NCBI RefSeq assembly: GCF_921293095.1
Contig: NC_060247.1
Coordinates: 110,007,111 to 110,071,110, forward strand
Length of the DNA: 64,000 bases
Direction of reading: 5' to 3'
DNA from: Ischnura elegans
Taxonomy: Eukaryota > Arthropoda > Insecta > Odonata > Coenagrionidae
Each line of letters opens with the position of its first letter. The first letter of the stretch is position 1. Under the pieces are notes generated by a model. It was not told the origin of the DNA. It saw nothing but the letters and a program-made list of their open reading frames with translations, and did not search any database. The translations under genes were made by a program, and so were the position numbers. This document shows positions 34,501 to 45,700 of the stretch, piece after piece.

Positions 34501-37500
34501 AGACCATACAATATTGGAGTATTTGTGAATATGTTTTCTGTTACACAGTTTTACCGCATATCTTCATCCGCCCTTAAGTTGGTTATGGTTTCATCTTGAT
34601 ATCAAAAGTATAAGTAAACCAAGCCTAGGCAAAAATATGCCTTTATCTCACCTGTAGATAGTTTATTCCTCAGAATTTTCGCAGGTGTTTTTTCTATACT
34701 TAGCATGTAGTAAAAGGTTGAAGAATGAAGAACAAATATGTAGAAGGTCCACCTTATGTGCCATAAAAGTCACAGTGAATGAATTAGTATTAAGATAGTA
34801 ATCCGTCACCAAAATAGATTGATTTGATCATGTTTGCACTTCCTTAAGTCTGAAAACTTTGCGAACTAAGGACTAAAAGGTCATGTTTTGTCTGTTTTAA
34901 CTTATAATTTGAAAAAATAATATTCTTATATTTTTGTTTGTCTAGTGGGGATTAATTCTGCTTGGGAAATAATATTAATAATTTTTAAATCTGTCAAAAC
35001 GTAAAGAGGATTGAGTGCTGAAAGTTTGTTTTTCATTCTTCAGTGGTCGTTAATAGATCATTGACAAATAGCTAAGGTGAACTATTGTGGGAAGTTATCG
35101 GTTGAAATAAGTAGCGTTTAAATTTGTTAAAAAAATAAGGGTGAAGTCATCGCTGGATTTATTTTTTCCTGCAACTCTTGTTATTTAGTAACTATTAGCT
35201 AACTATATTCATTGCCCTTCTAAATGGATATGTGATGCGTAAGACTTCTACGTCACTCTCGTGTGTAACGTTGAAGTCTAAAACAGAGTAGGAGAGATGA
35301 GAAGTGTTCTGAATACCTGGAGGGGGGACTGGGTAACCTAATCTATCATGATTATTTTATGAATGCAATCTTTGAAGTAAAAGAGGATGCTAAAGGCAAC
35401 AAGAGGACGCCTAGAGAAATGGAGCCGGTGATGATAGATGTAAAACCTAAGCATTACGTTGGTACTAAAAGATTAGCTGATAGGAGAGTTGGGTTGAAAG
35501 ATGCGTAAAAGCAATTTTCGGATTGAAGGTGAACATTAATGGTTTTGAATGTGAAAACCTTGTTATAGTGAAATATCTACTGTATAATACAATAATATAT
35601 AACGCTAGGTGCAGAGAAAGTTGGTTTAAAATCTCACCTAGAAAGAGTAGGAAGCTGCGCGAAGTCATATCTGCGTGGTTAATGTAAGACTTCCTCTCAG
35701 TGGTGTATTCCTTGGACTATATCGAGAAAATGGTGGAGAAAAGCACACACTTCTGCCTCATGCGTTCGTCTCACGTCTAGTTCCTTTGGCGGGAGCAGTG
35801 GCAGGACGGTACGCACCACTGGATCATAGCTGCCGCATTAAAGTGATTTTGAGCGTGATGCCTTAAAGGGGATCGAAGGAAGCATTTTGTACTAATACAA
35901 CCTCCGAAAAGTGATCAAGCGGTGGTATTGATAACTCGGTCAAATGAATCGTGAGTGGTAAGTAAATTAGACGCATTCATTCCCTAGAAAGATATGGTTA
36001 TGTTACTTCCTGATGTTTCCCTTGGTTACCGTCAGGTGGATCACGATGATTTAACCAGGAAAATCGATCATAGCTCATGAAATACTCTATTTAATTGCTA
36101 GTACAAGAAGTTATTTCAATCGGATTCTATGTTGTCTAAGTCCAAAAGGAACAGGATTTGATGAAAGAACTTAAAAATATTCCACTGAGTCTGAATTTCT
36201 CAGAACAATCACTTTTGGCATATTAAGATAGAGATTTGTGGTTCTCAATAAAATTCATCCTTATTTACATAAAATAAGGGCAGTGATGTGTAAATTCCAA
36301 GTATTTTTTTATATTAATGTTTTCTTTGTAATATTTTGAAGCCTATCGCAGCGTCATTTTCATGTAATTAATATAATTAGACCTCATTTAGCTTTAATTT
36401 GCCATTAGATTAAAAATTTGTAGGGTGATATACCTTTGTTTTACTTGTATCATTTATTGGTGTAGCAAACGTATGAAAAGAAATTTGTCACCGCAAAATA
36501 TTTATTCTTGCCGTTTGCAGCAATTTATCTATGGCTATACAGGCTTCACCATAAAAATCCTGGGTAGCAATTCTGGTTTTTAGGGTGATATTTCCATTAA
36601 AAGAGCATTGGAAGCTCAGTTTTTCTTACTTCTCACCAATGGTGTCGAAACGCTGGCAAAATGGAAATTGTAATGGAGTGTATCTGAGAATCACTGCGGA
36701 CCCATAGACTCAATTTTATGTGCAAATTCGAGAAAGAGAGTCATGATGCCAAATTCAAAAATACCAATAATTACCTTAACATATCTTTCTTGTTGGATTC
36801 GTCCAAGGAAATACTTTTTGGGAATTATTAATCTTTCTAATACAACACATTTTGTTAGCTCCTGACCTAAATCAATGTTAATGGACCCGGGTTCGATCAC
36901 AATCGGGTAGGTCACAATCAGTATCAATCTAGGCCTATAAAATGGTACTGAGCTGAAACCCGGTGTGGTTGACATTAAAATAGGCGTGGTGTTAACAATT
37001 GTTTTAATATGAAGATAAAAATGTCTAGATTGATGTACTAAACAAATTTATTCGTTTCAAACGTCTGCAGGGGTGTTTGGGTAAGATGTTCCCGCCATTG
37101 TTCTGATTGTGTTTCCCGGGCAGTTCGATATTTTCCACTTCAATTGGCATACAAGACGACACCAACTCTATTGAAATTTGGTACCTTTGCAACCAAACAC
37201 TTCGTCAACTTTGTTAGGCAACACTTTGCCGTAGAGGCTGGCGTCGGGGTTGTATGTAGATATATTTATGTTTCTGATGAACGCATCATTCAATGCAAAT
37301 TTCATAAATACGGGAAGGAAATGCAAGTCCGATAAGGAGAGTATAGCGCGATATGGGGAAAAATATAAACCACATCATCACAGCCCAAGGTCAGCGGATA
37401 ATCGACACGTGGCGCCTCGCGTTGTTCGTTTCCAAAGCAACCGTAATTCCTCCTTCAGTCTTTCTCAGCTTCATAAAAAATAAATAAAATAGCAATTGAA

Positions 37501-39129
37501 TTTTAAATCACGTTCAGCTATGGTAGAAGCTTTTGGTATTGTGCCGTGGACAATTTTCGGCAAAAGGACTGCGTATGGGAGGTTCACTTCTGTCCGGCTG
37601 AATCTTGAAATTCCTCACAGGGCGCTTTTCAATATATGTGCAACTGTTCAAAGTGATTTTCCTTCTCTTTGATTCGACTAGGACTGGAAAATAAACATCT
37701 CTGATCTCTTGTTACCCAAAAAAACCCTTAGACCTTTCTGTCTGTCTGGGATGATCGTTGATTGATTCCGGTATCATGTTGTTTTCTCCAATTAATAACT
37801 CGAATCCATTGCATAAAACAGTCATGATTATGGGAATGCAAAACGGTTAATACATATCACGATTATAATACATGCATATTCATTTAATTTTTCATTTCCC
37901 ATTGTCATATTAACGTCCACGTCTAACTGCTGAATCTTAATTTATAGTATTCTCTGAGCGCTTTTCAATTTGTTTTCCAAAATGCCTGGATAGTGTCGCT
38001 GAGCGCTGAGCAATCTATTTATTCGAAATATATGCAATATAGTATTTGCAATGGCAAGAAATAGCATTGAATAGCTATGATTTGAAGTCATTTAATAGCA
38101 TAATTGGAATCGCTCTGCGATCAGTGTCTTAGTAGCGACCTCTGCAACAAAACATCTAGCGGCCGACTGGTAAATCTTCTATTATATTATTGGAGACTTA
38201 AACTTTAATGAAAAAATGCACTGAAGAAGTCCGCAGTGATGGGGAAATATGGCCCAAAAATGACGTATTTAGAGAGTAAATAAAAACTAAAGTGATTTTC
38301 CTTTTTTTTTGCTTCGACTAGGACTCTAAAGGAAACATATCTGGTCTCTGTTTATCCAAAACTCCTCCTTTGACCCTTCTGTCCGTCTGGGAAGATCGCT
38401 GATTGACTGATTCCGTTGACATGTTGTTTTCTCCAATTGAAAATTCTTATCCATTGCATAAAACACTCATGATGATGGGAATTCATCACGATTTTAATAT
38501 AATGCATGCGTAGTCGCTTAATTTTTCCTTTTCCCATTATAATATTGAGTATGGGCACTTCGGTGTGGTCCACAGCTTTTGCCTACCGTCAGCCACTATG
38601 AACTTAATTTGACTCTGAGGACAAGCGGAGATCATGGGGTGCAGGCAAAATAGTTTTACTGCCAAAGTTGGGAGTAGTAAGCTGTTCATTAAAAGTCGGA
38701 AATTGATACCACGGTGCTATTTCACCATGACCATTCTCAAAACTAATATGCGAAGCTCGCAAAGGGACACCAACTTCGTTATTTCATTAGTCTTTCCATT
38801 TACCGCATATTTAATTAGACTTTCTAATGAAATACTTTTCTAATAGTATTTACCAGAATGGTGGCGAAAAAAGTGTAATTTTTGAGCAAGTTCAAGTATG
38901 CTACCAACTTTCGTCGACTATTTTTTGGAGAAAGATCATTAAATTTAAACCAAATTTTAGAAATATTTTGATACAGACATTTGTGGTTGCTCCTCGTTTT
39001 GTTAAGGCAAGCCTCTGAATACGTCAGGTGCATTCAATTTCTATCGTTTGGTGTATGTATTTACGGTGCGTTTGAGTAATTTAAAAGTAAGTACTTACCA
39101 ATAAAGATCAGATGTATCGAAGTCGCCAT
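28588..39129 (-). CDS. Gene A: secreted Cys-rich protein, 27-kDa haemolymph glycoprotein-like (6 exons)
   Basis: Exons: 39129-39099, 34176-34070, 33417-33302, 31043-30892, 29915-29765 and 28732-28588 (stop). All have GT/AG borders and join in frame to 233 residues. Residues 1-22 form a signal peptide (MATSIHLIFIG...LILA) before a Thr-rich start of the mature protein. There are 12 mature cysteines: one in exon 2, two in exon 3, two in exon 4, four in exon 5 and three in exon 6. Key spacings are C-x8-C over exons 3/4, C-x17-C over exons 4/5 and C-x8-C-x7-C-x20-C at the end. Sequons NAT, NET, NKS and NVS suggest N-glycosylation. The spacing and size fit, from memory, insect 27-kDa haemolymph glycoproteins (DUF1397). 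Gene B is about 72-78% identical in exons 4 and 6. Introns hold a MITE, a LINE relic and a piggyBac-like end. Confidence 0.85.
29096..29330. mobile_element. piggyBac-like terminal fragment
   Basis: TTAA (29092-29095) is followed by CCCTAGAACGACGGGCTGGG, the TTAA-CCCTAGAA start typical of piggyBac-type ends. GGGTCCAATGGACCC at about 29112 and its near copy GGGTCCATTGGACCC at about 29291 form internal palindromes. The expected mirrored end TTCTAGGG-TTAA is not found, so the element is probably decayed or truncated. Intron 5 of gene A. Confidence 0.5.
30210..30830 (-). pseudogene. RTE-like LINE relic
   Basis: The minus strand retains degenerate LINE C-terminal words (KHDEDKMERPS, LTAADRS-like) in the order seen in the LINE at 60038-63456. 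There are many stops and an internal palindrome at 30404-30452. It lies in intron 4 of gene A, next to exon 4. Confidence 0.55.
30404..30452. repeat. 49-bp perfect palindrome
   Basis: Two 24-base arms, starting CCCAGTTCATCCC and ending GGGATGAACTGGG, pair without mismatch around a single central base. It sits inside the LINE relic. Confidence 0.9.
32065..32730. mobile_element. hAT-like MITE (GAAACGAAAC-rich)
   Basis: The ends CAGGGATGGCAA and TTGCCATCCCTG are inverted and continue into GAAACGAAACGAAA / TTTCGTTTTCTTT. The flanks CTTGCTGT and CTTGCAGT match at seven of eight bases, the 8-bp duplication expected of hAT transposition. The interior is full of GAAACGAAA / TTTCGTTTC repeats in both orientations and has no transposase. 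ORFs crossing it are by-products of that composition. Intron 3 of gene A. Confidence 0.75.
37650..37920. repeat. Intron-1 repeat block, copy 1
   Basis: Shares AAGTGATTTTCCTT, TTCGACTAGGACT, ATGTTGTTTTCTCCAATT and CCATTGCATAAAACA with 38290-38570, offset about 640 bases. A third copy is in gene B intron 1 (about 54060-54320). Confidence 0.75.
38290..38570. repeat. Intron-1 repeat block, copy 2
   Basis: Second direct copy of the block at 37650. From here to gene A exon 1, the sequence stays collinear with 54060-54866 of gene B, so this copy is the ancestral position and 37650 the extra one. Confidence 0.75.
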
Positions 39130-39330
39130 TTCGATCGGCAAATCTCAGTCCAATGTAGAAGAAAGAGTGACGGACTAACTCGTCGAAGACAATTTATGCG
39201 ACGTTCTCCGGTGTCTTGCAAACTGATTCAAGTGCCCTTCCAGCGCGTCTCATGAACTCATAAAACCGATCATCTGTGAGGAAATGTCGCCCCTTCATTA
39301 TCGAAGTTGTGACCTTTTGATTTTGAGCGC
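39130..39330 (-). promoter_or_regulatory. Conserved proximal promoter of gene A
   Basis: Blocks shared with genes B and E, in order toward the ATG: AAAGGT, TTCGATAATGA (39295-39305), a TTTTATGAGTTC TATA-like stretch, then CTTGAATCAGTTTGCA, whose TCAGT fits an arthropod initiator about 40 bases further on. The initiator-to-ATG distance of about 95 bases is similar in the three genes. Confidence 0.55.
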
Positions 39331-40600
39331 GAACTCATCTGGAATAAAGCGGCCTCTAAACGGAAAAGATGGCATCCAATAGCGATGATGAGTCGATTTC
39401 AAATAACGGTTCTCGACTCCACCGATTCTCGGGTCCGGTATCAGAGTCGAGAATAGATCGCTTAAAGTCGATTCCTAATGCAGGGAGATCAATATTTTGA
39501 AAATTGAATATTAACTAGTGGCATAAAGGCCGCCAATCACCGCAGTAATTGTGCCCTGTACATTATTAAGTAAAAAATTTGTCTCTGAAACAGTTAAAAA
39601 AGTCATTGTTTTACTAAAGCTAAGGATGAATTTAAATAAAGGGTATATTATTGTTATATTAATTTGCTATTTTTAATAAATATATTTTTTGTGCCACCTA
39701 ACTGTCTTTGTTATTTTATTTAATTGAATTCTAGAATACAATGACAGTAATGCCACTGACTAATTAATATTCCAGCTGTTAGTATTAATAAGAATGGATG
39801 GAATCGGAATAGAGATTTGGGAATCGATTTGAAAGAATTGATACGAGAATCGCAATCGAAAAAGGACTCATCCCTACAACTATAAAACCCCCCACCGGGT
39901 CCATATCCTCCCCCTACCTTCTGCAAACCCAACCCCTGGTAACCTAACCCCCTGTCAGCCTACTCCTCTGCTAACTGACCCCCTGTCAGCCACTCCTGTT
40001 CCTAATTACCACTACTCTGTCCTGAGTATTTCATGGACACAAGTAAAAAACCGCTTCTCCTGCCAAGCTTACCCTATCTTCCTGGGCATCGTCACACACG
40101 GGATTGCAGGTATGGTTAATGAAATAGATCCAGAAATTTGTTTTAATTAAGTAGCTTATTGCTGTCAAGATAAATGAAGAAAGTCACAATAATTATGATT
40201 AAAATTTAATGTATTTGGACATGTGATTACAAACTATATAGTTATTCACAAAAATCAACGTCCCATAATTAAAAATTATTTGTTGGAAAAAATATTCGTG
40301 CGTTTTTCAAATTTTTGTCCTCCGAAAGGGGTTAAACTCAGATTATAGTTAATTGTTAGGGGTACTGATAGAAGGGCAGGAAGCTGCGAAAAAGGTTGTC
40401 AAAGTTTAGACTATATTCCACCGTTCGAATATTACGTAAGCGCATGGGTTAAGAGTTCTTACTTTTGGCTAAATTTGGGAACGGGAGGAGATTCACAGCA
40501 TTTCTCGCGAAAGATAACAAAGTGTAACTTTTTAGCAAAGAAAGGGAAGTAGCCGAGTAGATTTAACGGTAGAGAATAATATTCCGCGTATTTATAATAA
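39331..40600. other. Gene A-B intergenic, distal part
   Basis: A likely decayed terminal-repeat element spans about 39382-39880: GATGATGAGTCGATTTC on the left is mirrored by GACTCATCCC on the right, with TCTCGACTC-type repeats inside. Then 40390-40650 aligns with intron 5 of gene B (about 45430-45680), so part of a gene block was copied here. No gene is seen. Confidence 0.45.
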
Positions 40601-42240
40601 TTTACTGATAAATACAACAAGTACTTCAATTGTATGCGCAATGAATTAATTCAAGGAAAACTTCATAAAAGGTATAAACTATTTAGTTTTATTTGGAATG
40701 GACCAAAAATAATAACAATCGAAATGGGTCGTCAAAATTTAGGCTATATTCCACCGCCCAAAAGGTTATGCAAGGTAGGAGTAAAATTTCAACAAGTATT
40801 TAAGGCTTCAATCGTTGTGAGACGTAATCATTACCTCATACTAGGTTTTACGAAGAATTTAACATTAGATGAATGTTACATTAATGGAAAAAAGTGTGCA
40901 AGACTTCTTCCGTCATCAAGAGGTTCCTGAGCTGGCCGCATTCTGACGCCAATGAGCTTTGCGTTAATTTTTTTCCGCCACTGTAAGAATTACGTCGTTG
41001 TATACTTTTTTTCGGAGGTCAAGTCCACCATATGCCATTGAAAGCTTCAATGATTTTTACACCAAAAGTTATACTAAGACTTGCTATATATCAATAACAC
41101 CAAGTAATAGTTATTAACAGAGTTATTGAGTTACATTAATATCAATAATATCAAAGAGTATGGTAATATATATTACACTATGGTAATTAACTTGGGGGAG
41201 TCTTTCGCCATTTTTTTGCCTACTAGTATTGTATTTAAATATTATTTATATTATAAATGAAATACAATAGGAAATATGATAAATGTAGCATAAATGTAAT
41301 ATAAGCGATACATTAGTTTGTTAATGTTATAAAATGTTATGTTTATAGAAAACCACACGCACATAAGCCATTTTCCTCACGGAAAAAATGACAACTGATG
41401 GAATTATGTAAATATTTATGAATTATTGTGTTGACAGCATTATTTTTGCAAACAAAGGTATTTTATTTTCGGTTATCTTTCCAAAATAAAACCTAAATCT
41501 AACACTAGTTATTTTGGTAGTTTTGTGTGGAATAGTCCCAGTAGTGACATAGTTTATTATATTTGATTCAAGAATTTATTTATAATTGAATAACTTTTTA
41601 ACAAATTTTTAAGCGGATTAATAGTTTTCAGTTTTCAGTCCTGTATAAACATTGGAATAACGCAAATTTTCCGCGTAGAATACACTTTCAGGTCTGAAGC
41701 GGCTATTGAGAATACTTACATCACTGATACTAAGCCTTTTTTTGCGATGATTAGTAATAAATATAGCATTCAAGGTTATATTGACGAAGTTTAAAGTTTT
41801 TCAAAATAATTTTATGGTTTTATGATGGGTGAGAATGATCAACAAATATTAACCCAAAAATGCAACCCAAAAATATCTTCCTGGGGTGACACGCGCTCAC
41901 TCTTAGTGCGATATTTCGGGAACGAAAGATAAAAAAATGAAAAAATATTTGAGGCGATACACCATAAATTTCCAACATTTCGTTGTAAAACACAAAAAAG
42001 TGATAGAAAAATCCGAGAGTGACATCATCTTCAGTTATGTCCGAAAAACACCCAAAAATACCAAAATTTCAAAACTCAAAGTGCGATGCGGCACGTTTTC
42101 CCGGAATCCGATTGCAAAAATAATTTTCGCGATTTATTTTATAACCAAATGGTTAAATTGTGATAACTGCATGAAACCTTTTGACAGGATTTATCACTTA
42201 GAAGGACCAGGTTTGTGTGGATGCAAGTGAAGACGTTCTC
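40600..42240. repeat. Long interspersed repeat, uninterrupted copy
   Basis: Aligns with 59460-60037 plus 63457-64000 in the same orientation; the second copy lacks about 240 bases near 41150-41390 and is split by a LINE. This copy carries two ORFs (40634-40930 and 41937-42230) with no recognisable family. In the other copy the first ORF has an early stop but otherwise keeps frame through a 3-base deletion. I do not call either as a gene. Confidence 0.75.
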
Positions 42241-42254
42241 TCATTTAAAAAAAT
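42157..42254. repeat. 98-bp exact direct repeat, unit 1
   Basis: Identical to 42307-42404, offset 150 bases. The unit includes an inverted pair GTGATAA...TTATCAC. Confidence 0.95.
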
Positions 42255-42306
42255 CTCGGGGGCGTCCCAAAGGGAATTTGAGAACTTTAAAAATATAGAC
42301 CACCCC

Positions 42307-42404
42307 ATTGTGATAACTGCATGAAACCTTTTGACAGGATTTATCACTTAGAAGGACCAGGTTTGTGTGGATGCAAGTGAAGACGTTCTCTCATTTAAAA
42401 AAAT
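42307..42404. repeat. 98-bp exact direct repeat, unit 2
   Basis: Second identical unit. The absence of any mismatch points to a recent duplication or an assembly effect. Confidence 0.95.
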
Positions 42405-42589
42405 TGAAGCCTTCTTTTGGTTTTCATCGTAACTTTTTTTTCCTCTCCATCTACCAAAGTCTTATGGTTAAATACGGTTTCAGGTCTTAGTGAACGACAC
42501 CAAACTCAGACACAAATGGACTCAGCTTGGCTTCAGGAATCATGTAAAAACAATACACGCGAAGAAATGTTCCATTAACTATAATCTCA

Positions 42590-42595
42590 TTTATT
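42590..42595 (-). promoter_or_regulatory. Candidate polyadenylation signal of gene B
   Basis: AATAAA on the minus strand, about 170 bases past the stop, in sequence aligned with the gene A signal (both TTTAAATAAA). Confidence 0.5.
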
Positions 42596-42762
42596 TAAAT
42601 TAAACGTTTTGAAAAAATGCAGCTTAATGTCAATGACATTATTATCTTGCAAAATTTTAAAGCAAGTAGAGAAAGTTTAACGGAGAATAAGTTTATTATA
42701 AAAATGATATTACATTGTAATCGATCGGTTACGACATTTCTTACACCGCGTCCATTGAATGA

Positions 42763-45700
42763 CTAGTTTTCGGGAACATTGTCGAGATACTTGGAACAAG
42801 TTGTTTCATGCTTCCATTTGAATATCATCCTGGTCACAGCTTCTTTCATCTCCTCTGAACATCTATCAATCTTGGCCTCTGAGCACTCCATGAAATCGAG
42901 ATATTTCCTGAAATGACAAGTTTCAATCAAGGTCAATTAATGTCACTGCGCATACTTTTTAATCAACCTAGTTATTTTCATTTTGGCAGGATGGCGAAAT
43001 TTTTTATATTTCATTAAACCAACGCAAAGGCTGACTAAAGAAATTATGGTAAAAAATCTTCAAGTATGCCGCGAAAAATGGTAAAAAATAATTTATGGAA
43101 AGCAATAAAGCAACGATATTCTTTCATATATCGTAGATAAAAATTACCATCAAGGCCAAGGTGAAGGCATATATACTTATGAAAAGGGGAATCTGGGTAC
43201 GGTTGTGACTATTTTTTTTGATCGCCTTTAATTCTGTAAGTAGGCAACTAAGCTGAGCAAAGAGTGTTTCGTAATGTAATTTTTACATAATTATAGGTAT
43301 AAACAATAAGTTTTTATCCCTGAACACTATGGTTAGCTCATAGGAACAAGTTATAAAACAAATGATAAGCGTCCTAACCGACCACGCTCCAGGAACGGTT
43401 GTGACAGGTTTCCAAAATACTCTGCAATGGTCTGAAATCATTTTAATTGTAAGGAAAATTTAACATAATACAGCATAATCTTCTTGCTGAAAACATTGCT
43501 ACTTAATAAAAAAAATAAAATCTGGGAACACTTCATAAAGCATAAGGCATCATAACATCTAAAATTATTATGTCAGTCTTCACATATACTCTATAGTTAA
43601 TACATTTTTTTTCATTAAAAATTAGTGAAGAAGTTCAGTAAACATCTTTAGTTATGCTTTAAAGGAATTCTATCGAAATAAAAAAGTCCATAGGGAGGTA
43701 GTCCAAAATAAATGTCCGCGCTACGTGATAAGTATTTTGATAGCTGATGCTCTTGTTCTGCCGATAGGTGAAAACACGTTGACAGGTTCTGTTTCTGAGA
43801 AAACAGTTTCTCACGCATACTCTGGGCATCTAAAACGAAGAAAAACAACTTTTACTCCTGTCACAACCGTACCCAGGAAGAATGTCAAAACCGTAGCCAA
43901 AGCACTCTTTCGCAAAAAAACAAACGCCATGTCGATACAAAATAACTTAATAACGAGGTAATCGCGGCTATTGAACTAATAATGTCTATCATTTATCGAG
44001 GAAAAATAATCAACATTATATCTATATTCATGTAAAAAAATAATCAAAACAATCGAACAAAAATACTTACTTTTGTCTGTTGAAAACCAATATGGGCCTC
44101 TGCTAGCGTTTATGGCGTGGGGCGGCTAACGCAATACGGAGACATCGGTCAAGACGTGCAATCTATTCCTCTATCCCCTAACACACTCCGCTATTCCCAA
44201 GGGAGCTGTAATATACTGGATGGGGCACCAAAGGTTCCGAGCGTGGAGCGAAGAGTGGTAGGAATGGGAGTGGTTGGGTAGGATAAGCCACGTCTACTTT
44301 GACCAAAACATTGACAATCCCATAAGTGTCAATGCTTACTCTTTGGCGAAATTTTTCGTCATAACTCGTTAATACATAAAAATAAACTTTGAAACACACA
44401 CTATAAACCTTTTTTTCTTGCTAAATTGGTAGGCTCCGCGAAGCTCTTAAAATCTTTTCCCTGAGAAAAATCATTTTCAATCACCGCAGTTACGCTCTAC
44501 AGCCAGCTCAGCTGTAAATAAAGTTTTACTAGTTCAGACTAGTCATTTTCTTGCGCTTATATTTAATTTTATTATTGCCAATGGAAATATAACAATTACA
44601 CTAATAAAGTATATTTTCAAGGATATCCCCACCAGTAAAACGGCTAACAGAAACAGAGTTTAAAAGTTAACAGAAGTATCACGAATGATCTGGGAATGAA
44701 CGGGTAAAATCCGATGGCAATCACCGGTGATATACTAATCATTATAGTATCATTTTTCAATTAATGCACTGCATTTGTAGAACAAAACTTAGCCATCTCA
44801 AAATACCCGTCGTAGACTAAGTCAAAAAATTGTCAAACTTAGATGGCGGAACTTTGGCCACGCTAAAAACTCGGAAACAGCGCCTCCTGACATGCCAACC
44901 TCCTTGGCTATTCCTAATAATTTTGCTAATACGACGGCTGTCACTACCGTACCCTGGCATAACCGTACCCAGTCTACACTACTAATGTGAGTATTTTTTA
45001 TTTGGAATGGGCAATTTTTCCTTAAAATTTCATAGATTAAATGAAAAGATATAAGCAGGGGCGCCGACTTGTAAAAAATATTGGGGGGGCCCATATCGGA
45101 GGTCTTGCTCCGGGAAGAGGTGAAATTCAAAGTGTGTCGCAGCACCGAAACACTATCATGATTCACACCACTTTTTTCAGCTAACCTGCCTTCTACCGTA
45201 TTAATTATTCGTTTAAATTCATTACTGAATGTTTTTTAAAAGGTAACTATCGTCAAGCATGGGGAAAAAAATTACTGATATATTTTTGTGATTTCACAAA
45301 GCATAATATAACTTAATTATTTTCTTGAATTATTGAGGGGGCTCGGTCCCCCCAAACGAACATTTGAGGGGGCTCGGGCCCCCTCAGGCCCCATGGAGTC
45401 GGCGCCACTGGATATAAGGGTAAAGTTATTGTTTTCTGAAACAGCGAAATATTGATAAGGTGACGTTCAAAGATTACGTAATCACATGGGTTACGAGTTC
45501 TTACTTTTGGGGACATTTGGGAACGGGAAGAGAGTCATAACATTTCTCGTGAAAGATAGCAAAGTTAAACTCCTTAGCAAAGAAAGGGAAGTGGCCGAGT
45601 AGATTGGACGGTGGAGAATAGTAGTCCGCGTATTCGTAATAATTTATTGATAAACACTACCAGTACTTCAATTGTATGGACGATTTTTTAATTCGAGGAA

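Larger units (their letters stand above)
34177..39098. other. Intron 1 of gene A
   Basis: This 4.9-kb intron holds no exon I can support. It contains a segment at 37060-37480 that aligns in reverse with the gene E side (58690-59010), and a duplicated block (37650-37920 and 38290-38570). ORFs in it are short and unrelated to known families. Confidence 0.6.

Noticed and set aside
36691..36975. 94-residue minus-strand ORF in gene A intron 1
   Set aside because: No splice-bordered match to any family exon and no recognisable domain.
41937..42230. 97-residue ORF with terminal cysteines
   Set aside because: It lies wholly in repeat DNA and its end falls in the 98-bp direct repeat; the other copy has a frame-altering indel near the start.
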